Origin: Pseudonocardia sp. 73-21
GTDB lineage: Bacteria > Actinomycetota > Actinomycetes > Mycobacteriales > Pseudonocardiaceae
Length of the DNA stretch: 64,000 bases
Assembly (NCBI RefSeq): GCF_001899645.1
Contig: NZ_MKVV01000057.1
Span: 1 to 64,000, forward strand
Reading direction: 5' to 3'
Part shown: positions 1-8,832 of the stretch, piece by piece
Numbering within the stretch: the stretch's first letter is position 1
Layout: the number at the start of each line of letters is the position of its first letter
Notes under the pieces: model-generated
Told to the model about the DNA's origin: nothing
Database searches by the model: none
The model's input: the letters and a program-made list of their open reading frames with translations, nothing else
Made by a program: the position numbers and the translations under genes

Positions 1-31
1 CATGCCTTGATTCTAGTCGAACAGACGTGCG
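1..31 (-). promoter_or_regulatory. Possible SOS-type leaderless promoter of a gene leaving the left edge
   Basis: Read on the minus strand, an ATG occupies positions 3-1. It is preceded by a TAGAAT -10 hexamer six bases upstream and, just before that, by CGCACGTCTGTTCG (18-31), which differs by one base from the actinobacterial LexA box CGAAC-N4-GTTCG. This is the layout of a leaderless, LexA-repressed promoter. Its coding region would lie outside the window, so the call rests on 31 bases only. Confidence 0.35.
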
Positions 32-439
32 ATTGCTACGTGTTTGCGCAGTTCAGGACACTTTCGGTGTTGCCTGGGGGTTGAGTCGCCGGGGGTGCAG
101 GGTCAGGTCCGACCGCGGGGCTGAGGTGGGTTCCGAGTACAGGGCCGGGCACGACAGGGTGATCTGAGTGTTCGGTGCGGGGACCAGCTGACGTGGGGCC
201 GGTCGGATGCGGCCGCTCGCGGGCGACCGCCGCACAGACCCGCCCGGGATACATCGAGCACGGCCACGGCGGCGGCCGCACCGGTTCTTCCGGGCCTACG
301 CCTGATCGCGACCTGGCACGTGCAGCCGGCTGGCCGGCGCCAAGACCGGCCGTCCCCACACCGGGTCCTGTTCACGAACAGGACCTGTGGCCGTGAGCTG
401 GGCCCACGGCCACCGACCATCGACCTCGGAATCAGTCAT
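32..439. other. Intergenic stretch with a 22-bp palindrome
   Basis: I find no convincing gene here: the open frames are Arg/Pro-rich, have no ribosome binding site and resemble no family I know. The one structured element is GGTCCTGTTC-AC-GAACAGGACC at 364-385, with perfect 10-bp arms. It lies about 55 bases past the stop of the Abi-alpha-like gene, so it could act as that gene's terminator (no T run follows) or as an operator. Confidence 0.5.
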
Positions 440-1336
440 CTACTGGCCGTTGGTGGCCGGCCCGTGGTCGGCCGGCACCTCCCACGGCACGGTGACGGCG
501 GGCAGGTGGACCTCGGGTTCGGGATCGGGCTCCGGGGCGGGCGGCAGGTCGGGCCCCGGCTCGGTCCAGATCTGCTCGTCGTGGGGATGGCAGGCGTCCC
601 ACAGCTCACGCCCGAGCGCGGACATCCGGAGGGTCTGGCGCACGATCCGCGCCCGGCCGTCGGCGCGGGCGGCGTCCTCGGCCTCGCGCACGAGCTCGTC
701 GGTGAGGCAGATGTCGTACTGCACGGCCAGCGTCGGGTCCATCTCGCCGACCTCGACGAGATCGAGGTGCAGCAGGCGGGCGAGGTAGCGCGGCACCGAT
801 GCCGGAACGGCCACTCCCGCGGCCCGTCCGACCGTGGAGGCGTTGGACAGCACGCGCCGGGTGCCGGTGACGCCGGTGCGGCAGTCGACGTGCAGCAGCG
901 GGTAGGCGCTGCCGTCGGCGAGCGCGGAGAGGATCCGGGCCTCGTCGGGCAGCAGCTGGCGCAGGATCGCCAGGTAGAGGTACTCGCGGGCGCGCTGCCT
1001 CGTCTGCTCGATGGAGCGCAGCAGCAGCTCCGCCATCGCCACGCGCAGCGGCTCGGTCTGCTTGGGCGGGGCCGTGGCCGCCGTGCGCAGCGTCGGCTCG
1101 CCCTCGGTGTCGGACGTGGCCCGGCCGTCGTGCAGCGGATCGACGTTGTCGAGCCGGCGGCGCAGCTCGCCGAGCACCGTGCGTTCCAGCTGCTGCAGCT
1201 CGGTCTCCACGGCGGCCGCGCCCGGCAGGCCGCGGGCGAACTCGGCGCCGGCCTTCGTGGCCCAGCGCGCGAACCGGCCTGCCTGGTTCACCAGTGCCTC
1301 GGCGCGCTCGGACGCCGGCGGGGTCTCGTCGGGCAC
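440..1336 (-). CDS. Abi-alpha (DUF4393)-like protein
   Basis: A 298-residue soluble protein that I place with the Abi-alpha/DUF4393 family, named after a lactococcal abortive-infection protein; its role in actinobacteria is not known to me. A central segment with LPDEARILSALADGSAYPLL, followed by a stretch reading as a winged-helix-like domain (STVGRAAG, PRYLARLLHLDLVEVG), matches actinobacterial members as I remember them. The tail is Pro/Glu-rich. I chose the GTG at 1336 because AGGAGG lies just upstream on the minus strand (1341-1346). An in-frame ATG at 1351 would add five residues. A 17-bp palindrome sits immediately upstream, between this gene and the divergent hydrolase. The family call comes from memory of sequence style. 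Confidence 0.6.
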   Translation of the reverse strand: MPDETPPASERAEALVNQAGRFARWATKAGAEFARGLPGAAAVETELQQLERTVLGELRRRLDNVDPLHDGRATSDTEGEPTLRTAATAPPKQTEPLRVAMAELLLRSIEQTRQRAREYLYLAILRQLLPDEARILSALADGSAYPLLHVDCRTGVTGTRRVLSNASTVGRAAGVAVPASVPRYLARLLHLDLVEVGEMDPTLAVQYDICLTDELVREAEDAARADGRARIVRQTLRMSALGRELWDACHPHDEQIWTEPGPDLPPAPEPDPEPEVHLPAVTVPWEVPADHGPATNGQ

Positions 1337-1354
1337 CCGGCCTCCTGTCATGAG

Positions 1355-1371
1355 TGTTACCGAGGGTAACA
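1355..1371. promoter_or_regulatory. 17-bp palindromic operator candidate
   Basis: TGTTACCGAGGGTAACA is a perfect inverted repeat (7-bp arms, GAG centre) in the space between the divergent DUF4393 and alpha/beta-hydrolase genes. Its size and symmetry suit a TetR-family dimer, and TTAC-N-GTAA palindromes are common operators of lipid-related TetR regulators in actinobacteria. No such regulator is encoded next to it in this window. Confidence 0.5.
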
Positions 1372-1458
1372 GCCGGGACGGTGCGGCAGCAAGATTCGGG
1401 TCACCGTCACTGGCGAAGGCGCGCCCGTTCGGGTCATGCTCGACGGGTGGTCTCCCTG

Positions 1459-2496
1459 ATGTCGTTCGCCGTTCGCCCGCCGGCAACCTCCCCGGCCGAG
1501 GTTCCCCTGGCCGACCCGGCCAGCCTGCCGGTGCGCGACGAGCGCTGGGCACCGTGGCCGGGCCGGGAGATCACCGCAGGCGGCGTGACGCTGCACGTGC
1601 GTGAGACCCCGGGTCCGGACGGCACCCCCGCCGTCTACGTCCACGGGCTGTCGGGATCGGGCACCAACTGGACCGACCTCGCGGGCCTGCTCGGCACCCG
1701 CGCCGCGGGCACCGCCGTCGACCTGCCCGGGTTCGGGCTCACCCGGCCGACGCCGACCACGGACTTCTCGCCGTCCGGCCACGCCGACGCCCTGCTGTGC
1801 TTCCTCGCCGGTCGGGGCCGCCCGGTGCACCTGCTGGGCAACTCGCTGGGCGGCACCGTCGCGATGACGGTGGCCGCCCGCCGTCCGGAGCTGGTGCGCA
1901 CGCTGACGCTGGTGTCGCCGGCCATGCCCGACCGCAGGCCCGACCCGCGGCGGATGTCCGACCCCCGGATGGCGCTCGCGATGCTGCCCGGCCGCGTCGG
2001 GCGCCGCGCCCGCGCCGAGCTCGCCGCCGTCAGCTACCGCCAGCGCGCGGAGAACGTGGTGCGGCTGTGTTTCGGCGACCCGGGTCTCGCGCCCGAGCAC
2101 CGGCTCGCCGAGGCTGCCGCCGAGTTCGAGATGCGGGCCCACCAGCCCTGGGCCGGCGAGGCCGTGGAGCGCACGAGCAAGGCGATGCTGGCGGGCTGGC
2201 TGCGCGGGGCGTCGCTGTGGACGGTGGCGGCCCGGGTCCGCGTGCCCACCCTCGTCGTCTGGGGGGACCGCGACCGGCTCGTCAACCCCCGGCTGGGTGC
2301 CCGCACCGCCGCCGCGGTCGGCGGGAAGCTGCTGGTGCTGCCCGGCGTCGGGCACGTGGCGCAGATCGAGGCCCCGGACGCGGTCGCGCGGGCCGTCGCC
2401 GGGATGTGGGACTCCGTCGCCGAAGGACGTTGGGTGTCCGAGGGTAGTTGGGTCGCCGCCGGAACCTGGGAAGATCCTGCACCGGGTCCGCGTTGA
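1459..2496 (+). CDS. Alpha/beta-fold hydrolase
   Basis: A 345-residue cytoplasmic serine hydrolase of unknown substrate. The oxyanion-loop motif HGLSGSG is at residues 62-68, the nucleophile elbow GNSLGG at 127-132 (Ser129), an acidic residue in GDRDRL and the catalytic His in GVGHVAQIEAP near the C terminus, so the triad is complete. The C-terminal 25 residues (Trp/Gly/Ser-rich) look like an unstructured extension. I took the ATG at 1459; a GTG at 1447 is an alternative and neither has a strong Shine-Dalgarno sequence. The gene stops 40 bases before moeZ on the same strand and could be co-transcribed with it. It is intact, unlike the second hydrolase (lipV-like) at 14.2 kb. Confidence 0.85.
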   Translation: MSFAVRPPATSPAEVPLADPASLPVRDERWAPWPGREITAGGVTLHVRETPGPDGTPAVYVHGLSGSGTNWTDLAGLLGTRAAGTAVDLPGFGLTRPTPTTDFSPSGHADALLCFLAGRGRPVHLLGNSLGGTVAMTVAARRPELVRTLTLVSPAMPDRRPDPRRMSDPRMALAMLPGRVGRRARAELAAVSYRQRAENVVRLCFGDPGLAPEHRLAEAAAEFEMRAHQPWAGEAVERTSKAMLAGWLRGASLWTVAARVRVPTLVVWGDRDRLVNPRLGARTAAAVGGKLLVLPGVGHVAQIEAPDAVARAVAGMWDSVAEGRWVSEGSWVAAGTWEDPAPGPR

Positions 2497-2536
2497 CGCG
2501 GGCACGTACGTGGAGTCGATTCGAGGAGCTTTGAAG

Positions 2537-3709
2537 ATGGCGCTTCCGCCGCTCGTGGAGCCGGCCGCCGAACTGACCAAGGACGAGGTGGCCCGCTACA
2601 GCCGTCACCTCATCATTCCCGACGTGGGAATGACCGGTCAGAAGCGGCTGAAGAACGCGAAGGTGCTGGTGGTGGGCGCCGGCGGGCTCGGCAGCCCCGC
2701 CCTGCTCTACCTGGCCGCCGCCGGGGTGGGCACGCTCGGCATCGTGGAGTTCGACGAGGTCGACGAGTCCAACCTGCACCGCCAGGTCATCCACGGGCAG
2801 TCCGACATCGGGCGCCCGAAGGCCGAGTCGGCGCGGGACTCCATCAACGAGGTCAACCCGTTCGTCGATGTCCGGCTGCACCAGGTGCGGCTCGAGGCCG
2901 ACAACGTGCTCGACATCTTCCGCGACTACGACCTGATCCTCGACGGCACCGACAACTTCGCCACGCGCTACCTGGTGAACGACGCCGCCGTCCTGCTGGG
3001 CAAGCCGTACGTGTGGGGCTCGATCTACCGGTTCGAGGGCCAGGCGTCGGTGTTCTGGGAGGACGCGCCCAACGGCCAGGGCCTCAACTACCGCGACCTC
3101 TACCCCGAGGCTCCGCCCGCCGGCATGGTGCCGTCCTGCGCCGAGGGCGGCGTGCTGGGCGTGCTGTGCGCGTCGATCGGCTCGATCATGGTCAACGAGG
3201 CCATCAAGCTGATCACCGGCATCGGCGAGACGCTGCTCGGCCGCCTGATGGTCTACGACGCGCTCGACATGACCTACCGCACGATCAGGCTGCGGAAGGA
3301 CCCCGAGGCCACGAAGATCACCGAGCTGATCGACTACGAGGCGTTCTGCGGCGTGGTGTCCGACGAGGCGCAGGACGCCGCCGCCGGCCACACCATCACG
3401 GCCGTCGAGCTCAAGGACATGATCGACTCGGGCAAGGACTTCGCCCTGATCGACGTCCGCGAGCCCCACGAGTACGAGATCGTCAAGATCCCGGGCTCGG
3501 TGCTGATCCCGAAGGACCGCATCCTCTCGGGCGAGGCGCTCTCGGAGATCCCGCAGGACAGGCCGGTGGTGCTGCACTGCAAGTCCGGCGCGCGGAGCGC
3601 CGACGCCCTGGCGGCGCTGCACAAGGCCGGCTTCAAGGACGCGGTGCACGTGCAGGGCGGCGTGCTGGCGTGGGCGAACCAGGTGGACAAGAGCCTCCCC
3701 ACCTACTGA
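2537..3709 (+). CDS. moeZ: Adenylyltransferase/sulfurtransferase MoeZ
   Basis: A 390-residue E1-like enzyme that adenylates the C-terminal Gly of sulfur-carrier proteins and passes sulfur to them, serving molybdopterin and related thio-cofactor or cysteine pathways. The N-terminal ThiF/MoeB domain (about 15-265) carries the ATP-binding GAGGLGS at 47-53, the DGTDNFATR segment near 137-144 and a conserved Cys in PSCAEGG (Cys201). The C-terminal rhodanese domain (about 285-385) has its active-site loop HCKSGARSA with Cys348. I see no CxxC zinc pairs in the E1 domain. The start follows an AGGAG ribosome binding site. The M. tuberculosis homologue (Rv3206c) sits next to a TIGR02569 gene, as here with one gene between. 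A strong hairpin follows. Confidence 0.95.
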   Translation: MALPPLVEPAAELTKDEVARYSRHLIIPDVGMTGQKRLKNAKVLVVGAGGLGSPALLYLAAAGVGTLGIVEFDEVDESNLHRQVIHGQSDIGRPKAESARDSINEVNPFVDVRLHQVRLEADNVLDIFRDYDLILDGTDNFATRYLVNDAAVLLGKPYVWGSIYRFEGQASVFWEDAPNGQGLNYRDLYPEAPPAGMVPSCAEGGVLGVLCASIGSIMVNEAIKLITGIGETLLGRLMVYDALDMTYRTIRLRKDPEATKITELIDYEAFCGVVSDEAQDAAAGHTITAVELKDMIDSGKDFALIDVREPHEYEIVKIPGSVLIPKDRILSGEALSEIPQDRPVVLHCKSGARSADALAALHKAGFKDAVHVQGGVLAWANQVDKSLPTY

Positions 3710-3730
3710 CCCCCCACCGAACCACCCGAT

Positions 3731-3772
3731 GAACGGCACTCCCGTCGCCCGGTTGCGACGGGAGTGCCGTTC
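3731..3772 (+). terminator. Hairpin terminator after moeZ
   Basis: A perfect 18-bp stem (3731-3748 pairing with 3755-3772) with a 6-base loop begins 21 bases past the moeZ stop. There is no T run, which is usual for terminators in such GC-rich genomes. Confidence 0.8.
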
Positions 3773-3961
3773 GTCCGTCACGCCATCCTCATGTCGTCCC
3801 GCCGCCGCTCACGGTCCGTCACAAGATCTTCCGAACAGCACGCAGCGTGACGCTGACCAGGGGTATCGGTCCAATTGGAGCAGTGACAACCTCCCGTGGA
3901 CGCGGGTACCGTTCCCCTCCCGGAAGATCAAGACGGGTCACCCGTCAGGGGGGTCGCACAG

Positions 3962-6247
3962 GTGGACGACTACGTACGGCGATGCGCGCTGCCTGGCTGC
4001 GACGTACCGATCGACGACATCCCGGGGCGTCCCGCACGCCGCTACTGCACGGCCGCCCATCGCGCCGCGGCCCGGCACGCCCGCCGGGCGTCGATGCAGC
4101 CCGACCAGCAGGAGCGGCTCGCCGAGACCCTCCCCTGGCTGCGGGAGCCCGACCCCGAACCCGTCCTCGTGCGGCCCTCGGCGGCGCACGCCGAACCCGA
4201 GCGGACCGTCCGGGTGCCGGCTCCGCGCGCGGTGTCGCCGGCGGGTCGCGGCCTCGCGGCCCGGCTCGGTGACCGCCTCCCGCGCCGCCGCCGCGCCATC
4301 GCCGTGATCGGCGCGGCGGGGATCCTCGCGGGCGGCTACGCCGTCACGTCGTCGCAGTCCACCGAGGTCGCCGGGCCCGTCGCGCAGACGCCGCAGGGCG
4401 AGTCCTCCGACGGCTGGGCGGCCCGGGCCCAGGTCACGCTGACCTCGGTCGACAGGCAGCTCGACACCATCGCGCAGACCGAGGCCGCGTGGAACGCCAT
4501 GCCGGAGCACGCCACGGTGGGCACGCCCGCCGCGGTCGCCGAGCTGATGGACCGCAAGGCGCTGCTGGAACGGCGCAAGGCGGCCCTGCAGTCGCAGCTC
4601 GACACCTACCGGGCGCTCGCCCGTACGAAGGCCGACCTGGAGCTGTCCGAGCAGAACCTCGATGCGGTCGAGAAGGCGTTGAAGGACGCTCCCACCACGG
4701 GCGCCGTCACCTCGCCCGACGAGGCGTCCGCGCTCGCCGCCCTGCAGGAACAGCGTGACCTGCGGATCCGCCAGCGCGACGCGAAGAAGCTGGAGCTGGC
4801 GGGCATCGAGGGCAACGTCGAGAAGGCGGCCAGAGCGCCGCTGCCCGACGACGGCCAGCAGACCACCGTCGTCAGCGAGAAGGTGCTGGACGTCATCCAC
4901 AACGGTGGGCGCGACGGTGGACGGCCGACGTCGCCGACGCCCGGCCCGCGCCGTCCCGAGGTGCTGGCCAGCGGCCGCGAGGGGGAGCAGGGCCAGGAGC
5001 GCCAGGCCACCACCACGAGCGCGCCGCCCGACCCACGTGGTCCCCGCGACGAGTCGGCCGAGCGCCGGTCCGAGCCGCGGCCTGCGGCGGCACCGAAGGG
5101 GCCGGTCGGCGGGGTCGTCGACACGGTGGACGGGGCGCTGGGCGGCGGGAAGCCGGACCCGAACACCGGTGATCGGTCCCGGGGCCCGGTCGGGAAGGTC
5201 GCCGACACCGTCGGCGGCGTGCTGGGCGCCGGAAAGCAGGAGACGAAGCCGGCAGCCGCGGACAAGGCTGCCGCCGACAAGCCTGCTGCGGACAAGCCCG
5301 CCGAGCAGCCGAAGGGACCGGTCGGGAAGGCCGTCGACACCCTGGGTGGTGCCGTCGATGGGCTGGTCGGCGGCGGGAAGGGCCAGAAGGAGAGCACCCC
5401 GAAGGAGAGCTCCCCGAAGAAGAGCTCCCAGAAGGAGAACAAGCCGGAGCAGAGCGCGGCGGCGAAGCCCGCTGCGGACGACGGGGCCGGGCGGTCGCCG
5501 ACCCCGAGGAGCGCGCCCGCCAGGAGCGCCCCGGCGGCGACGCCCGCGCGCACCGGTGGCGATCTCGCCGGGTCGATGCCCGGCGCCGAGATGGCGATGG
5601 CCATCGTCAGCTCCGTCCCGGGCGGGGAGGCAGCCGCCCCCGCGATGGAGTCGGCGCTGCGGCAGGCGGCGACCCAGTACGCGGAGCAGGCGGGTGCGTC
5701 GACGACGACCGTGAAGTCCTCGGGCTCCCCATCCTCGGGCTCGCAGTCCTCGTCACGCAAGACGCCGACCCACCTGACGACGACGGTGGTGGACGACTCC
5801 GGCTCCACGCATGAGCAGAGCTCCCGCAGCTCCTCGAGCGGCGACGGATCCTCGAGGACATCGTCGGGTGGCACGGCGTACTCGAGCTCGTCGAGTTCCG
5901 GCACGTCGAGCCAGCCGAGCACGTCGAGCCAGTCGAGCACGTCGGGCTCGAACACGTCGCGCTCGAGCACGTCGGGCTCGGGTACGTCGAGTTCGGACAA
6001 GTCCGGCTCGGGCTCGTCGGGCTCGGGCACGTCGAGCAGGTCGGGATCCGGCACGTCGTCCGGCTCGGGTGGCTCGTCGAGCTCGGGTGGCATCTCCGAC
6101 CCGGGCGGCTCGTGGAGCTCGGACAGCTCGTCCGGCTCGGGTTCGGCGAGCTCCGACTCGTCCGGTTCCGGTTCGCGCAGCTCGTCCGACTGGTCCGGCT
6201 CCGGCAGCTCCACGGACTACTCCGCAGGCTCCGACCGGTCCAACTGA
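3962..6247 (+). CDS. Membrane-anchored Ser-rich protein with N-terminal zinc-knuckle-like motif
   Basis: I do not recognise this 761-residue protein as a named family. The first 45 residues hold CALPGC (Cys8, Cys13) and RYCTAAHR (Cys29, His33), a C-x4-C-x15-C-x3-H pattern like small zinc knuckles. An Arg-rich stretch (105-111) precedes one hydrophobic segment at 112-130, giving a type II-like topology. Residues of about 145-290 are Leu/Lys/Glu-rich and likely coiled coil. Three copies of a GPVGkvvDTvgG-type repeat begin near residues 380, 407 and 452. From about 580 to the end the protein is almost pure Ser/Gly/Thr, with TCG-rich codon use. I chose the GTG at 3962 because a G-rich ribosome binding site precedes it; an upstream ATG at 3896 would place junk-like sequence before the Cys cluster. 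Confidence 0.75.
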   Translation: MDDYVRRCALPGCDVPIDDIPGRPARRYCTAAHRAAARHARRASMQPDQQERLAETLPWLREPDPEPVLVRPSAAHAEPERTVRVPAPRAVSPAGRGLAARLGDRLPRRRRAIAVIGAAGILAGGYAVTSSQSTEVAGPVAQTPQGESSDGWAARAQVTLTSVDRQLDTIAQTEAAWNAMPEHATVGTPAAVAELMDRKALLERRKAALQSQLDTYRALARTKADLELSEQNLDAVEKALKDAPTTGAVTSPDEASALAALQEQRDLRIRQRDAKKLELAGIEGNVEKAARAPLPDDGQQTTVVSEKVLDVIHNGGRDGGRPTSPTPGPRRPEVLASGREGEQGQERQATTTSAPPDPRGPRDESAERRSEPRPAAAPKGPVGGVVDTVDGALGGGKPDPNTGDRSRGPVGKVADTVGGVLGAGKQETKPAAADKAAADKPAADKPAEQPKGPVGKAVDTLGGAVDGLVGGGKGQKESTPKESSPKKSSQKENKPEQSAAAKPAADDGAGRSPTPRSAPARSAPAATPARTGGDLAGSMPGAEMAMAIVSSVPGGEAAAPAMESALRQAATQYAEQAGASTTTVKSSGSPSSGSQSSSRKTPTHLTTTVVDDSGSTHEQSSRSSSSGDGSSRTSSGGTAYSSSSSSGTSSQPSTSSQSSTSGSNTSRSSTSGSGTSSSDKSGSGSSGSGTSSRSGSGTSSGSGGSSSSGGISDPGGSWSSDSSSGSGSASSDSSGSGSRSSSDWSGSGSSTDYSAGSDRSN

Positions 6248-6319
6248 CTCCGGAGCCCACGACCCTTCGTCCCGCGTGGCAGACCCGATCGGGCGGCGGG
6301 CGCAGGTAGCGTCCCGGGG

Positions 6320-7150
6320 GTGACCGCTGCTCCCGTCCGTCTGCCCGCCGGCGAGGCAGGCACCGCGCTCCCGCCGCACGTCCGCACGGCCTTCGGCGTC
6401 AAGGACCTGGAACCACGGCCCGTGGTGTGGGCGGGGCGCCGGGCGTGGCACTGCGGTGACGTGCTGATCCGTCCGGTCTCCGACAACGCCGTGGCGGCCT
6501 GGTCCGCGGGTGTCCTGGACGGGCTGGAGGTCGACGGCCTGCGGCTCGCCCGGCCGGTGCGGTCGTCGGACGGCCGCTGGATCGTGGCGGGGTGGGCGGC
6601 CAGCCGGTTCGTGCCGGGCACGCTCGAGCCGCGCTACGACGCCGTGGTGGAGGCCGGGATGCGTCTGCACGCGGCCACCGCGCACGTCCAGCGTCCGCGG
6701 GTCCTCGACGACCGCGACGACATGCTGACCCGCTCGGCCGCCGGCGCGTTCGGGGAGCGCAAGCTCAGCCTGAAGCCGTCGGCGGGTGGCGACCTGTACT
6801 GGCAGCTCGCGGCCTACCGCACCCCCGTCCGCGTCGCGGCGCAGGTGGTGCACCCGGAGCTGTTCGGCGCCGTCCTGTTCGACGACGAGGGCGTGCCGGC
6901 GCTGATCGACCTCGTGCCGTGCTGGCGGCCCAAGGAGTGGGCGGCCGCCGTGGTGGTGGTCGACGCCCTGGCCTGGGGCGGGGCCGACGACGCGATGATC
7001 CAGCGGTGGTCGCACCTCGACGAGTGGCCCCAGATGCTCCTGCGCGCCGTGCTGCACCGGCTCGCCCTGCACGCCCAGCACCCCGAGGCCTCGGCGTCCA
7101 CGCTCGCGGGTCTGGAACGCGCGGCGGGCCTGGTCAGCGCCCAGCTGTAG
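6320..7150 (+). CDS. TIGR02569 family protein
   Basis: A 276-residue protein of the actinobacteria-restricted TIGR02569 family, of unknown function. Recognisable segments include the N-terminal PPHVRTAFGV, GWAASRFVPG in the middle, and PALIDLVPCWRPKEWAAAVV followed by DALAWGGAD in the second half. The fold has been likened to aminoglycoside-phosphotransferase/kinase-like proteins, but I see no obvious catalytic HxD-N signature. It starts with GTG and lies 72 bases after the Ser-rich membrane protein on the same strand. In M. tuberculosis the homologue (Rv3205c) neighbours moeZ, which supports the assignment through synteny. Confidence 0.85.
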   Translation: MTAAPVRLPAGEAGTALPPHVRTAFGVKDLEPRPVVWAGRRAWHCGDVLIRPVSDNAVAAWSAGVLDGLEVDGLRLARPVRSSDGRWIVAGWAASRFVPGTLEPRYDAVVEAGMRLHAATAHVQRPRVLDDRDDMLTRSAAGAFGERKLSLKPSAGGDLYWQLAAYRTPVRVAAQVVHPELFGAVLFDDEGVPALIDLVPCWRPKEWAAAVVVVDALAWGGADDAMIQRWSHLDEWPQMLLRAVLHRLALHAQHPEASASTLAGLERAAGLVSAQL

Positions 7151-7277
7151 ATCTCACATGCGGTGCCCCCACCGGTGAGCACGCTTTTGCTCCGCCGTCA
7201 CACAGATCCGACCAACCGGTAACGGCCCCTGCCTAGCGTCCCCCTCCGACATCGGAGACGAACGCAGGAGGACGCCA

Positions 7278-8666
7278 GTGACCACCACGGACGTAGAGAC
7301 CGGGAACGGCCGGTCGTTCCTGCGCGGCCGCTGGATCGAGAACTGGAACCCGGAGGACACCACGTTCTGGGAGCGGACCGGCGCGAGGATCGCCAACCGG
7401 AACCTGTGGTTCTCCATCCTCAGCGAGCACATCGGGTTCTCGATCTGGTCGCTGTGGTCGGTGCTCGTGCTGTTCATGGGCAACGACTACGGGTTCAGCG
7501 CAGCTGACAAGTTCTTCCTGGTCGGGGTGCCCACGCTGGTGGGCGGGTTTCTGCGGCTGCCCTACTCGTTCGCGGTGGCCCGGTTCGGCGGCCGCAACTG
7601 GACGATCGTCTCGGCGCTGATGCTCCTGGTCCCGACGATCCTCGCCGCGATCGTCATGCACCCGGGCACCTCGTACACGACGTTCCTGCTCGTGGCGGCC
7701 ATCGGTGGGGTCGGCGGCGGGAACTTCGCCTCGTCGATGACCAACATCAACACGTTCTTCCCGGAGCGTCGCAAGGGCTGGGCGCTGGGGCTCAACGCAG
7801 GCGGTGGCAACCTGGGCGTGCCGGTGATCCAGCTGATCGGGCTGCTCGTCATCTCGACGGCCGGCACGGGCGCGCCGCGGATCCTGCTGGGCGTCTACAT
7901 CCCGCTGATCGTGATCGCCGCCGTGCTGGCGGCGGTGTACATGGACAACATCTCCGCGGTCCGCAACGACACCGGCTCGTTCACCGAGGCGCTCCGGCAG
8001 GGCCAGACCTGGGTGATGTCGTTCCTCTACATCGGCACGTTCGGCTCGTTCATCGGCTACGGCTTCGCATTCGGGCTGGTGCTGCAGAACCAGTTCGGCC
8101 GCACCCCGTTGCAGGCCGCCGCCGTCACGTTCATCGGGCCGCTGCTGGGCTCGCTGATCCGCCCGGTGGGAGGGCGGCTCGCCGACCGGATCGGCGGCGC
8201 GCGGGTGACGTTCTGGAACTTCGTGGCGATGGCCGTGGCCACGCTGATCATCATCGCGGCGTCGGGGATGAAGTCGTTGGCGCTGTTCACCACCGGTTTC
8301 GTGATCCTGTTCGTGCTCACCGGCATCGGCAACGGCTCGACGTACAAGATGATCCCGGCGATCTTCCGGGGCAGGGCGCGGTCGGCGATCGCGCTGGGCG
8401 AGAACGAGACCACGGAGCTGGGCCGGGCCCGGCGCATCTCCGGTGCGGTGATCGGCATCGCCGGGGCCGTCGGGGCGCTGGGCGGGCTGCTGATCAACCT
8501 GGCCCTCCGCCAGTCGTTCCTCACGGCGAAGAGCGGTGACCCGGCGTTCTGGTCGTTCCTCGCGTTCTACGTCGTGTGCATCGTGGTCACCTACGTGGTC
8601 TACCTGCGGCCGCTGCCGGCCGAGGCCGAGCACACCCACCCGCGCAAGGCCCTCGTCGGCGTCTGA
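7278..8666 (+). CDS. narK: Nitrate/nitrite transporter, NarK family (MFS)
   Basis: A 462-residue major-facilitator protein that moves nitrate and/or nitrite across the inner membrane. It has about twelve hydrophobic segments. The first nitrate-signature region is around GGVGGGNFASSMTNINTFFP (near residues 147-166), followed by RRKGWALGLNAGGGNLGVP; the second is GNGSTYKMIPAIF in the second half. Conserved Arg residues fall in both halves. The GTG start is preceded by AGGAGG at 7266-7271. It lies directly upstream of nirB-nirD on the same strand, so import is coupled to assimilatory nitrite reduction. Choosing between uptake of nitrate and nitrite is not possible from the sequence, and no nitrate reductase gene is present in this window. 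Confidence 0.92.
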   Translation: MTTTDVETGNGRSFLRGRWIENWNPEDTTFWERTGARIANRNLWFSILSEHIGFSIWSLWSVLVLFMGNDYGFSAADKFFLVGVPTLVGGFLRLPYSFAVARFGGRNWTIVSALMLLVPTILAAIVMHPGTSYTTFLLVAAIGGVGGGNFASSMTNINTFFPERRKGWALGLNAGGGNLGVPVIQLIGLLVISTAGTGAPRILLGVYIPLIVIAAVLAAVYMDNISAVRNDTGSFTEALRQGQTWVMSFLYIGTFGSFIGYGFAFGLVLQNQFGRTPLQAAAVTFIGPLLGSLIRPVGGRLADRIGGARVTFWNFVAMAVATLIIIAASGMKSLALFTTGFVILFVLTGIGNGSTYKMIPAIFRGRARSAIALGENETTELGRARRISGAVIGIAGAVGALGGLLINLALRQSFLTAKSGDPAFWSFLAFYVVCIVVTYVVYLRPLPAEAEHTHPRKALVGV

Positions 8667-8832
8667 CCGTTCGCGATCGCAAATTTCCGGCTCGCACAAC
8701 GCGGTGACGCAGGGTCACGAAGCGGCTCGTCGTGGGGGGCTCACGCTGGTGGCCCGGCGATGTGCGGGCTGCGTTACGTCGGTGTCACGGTGGGCCGTCC
8801 GTCCGTAATCCCGTCTGCCTACCGTCGCTCGC

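Noticed and set aside
36..420. Open frames in the first 420 bases on both strands
   Set aside because: Composition is Pro/Arg/Ala-rich with no ribosome binding site, no family resemblance and mutual overlap.
5700..6247. The Ser-rich 3' end of the large membrane protein gene as a non-coding repeat
   Set aside because: The frame stays open through 180 codons with consistent codon choice and joins seamlessly to the upstream domains, so it is read as coding low-complexity sequence.
8700..8720. GTGAC-GCAGG-GTCAC as a GlnR or other nitrogen-control box before nirB
   Set aside because: Arms are only 5 bp, and the GAAAC half-sites of a GlnR box with the right spacing are missing. Nitrogen control remains likely but is not shown.
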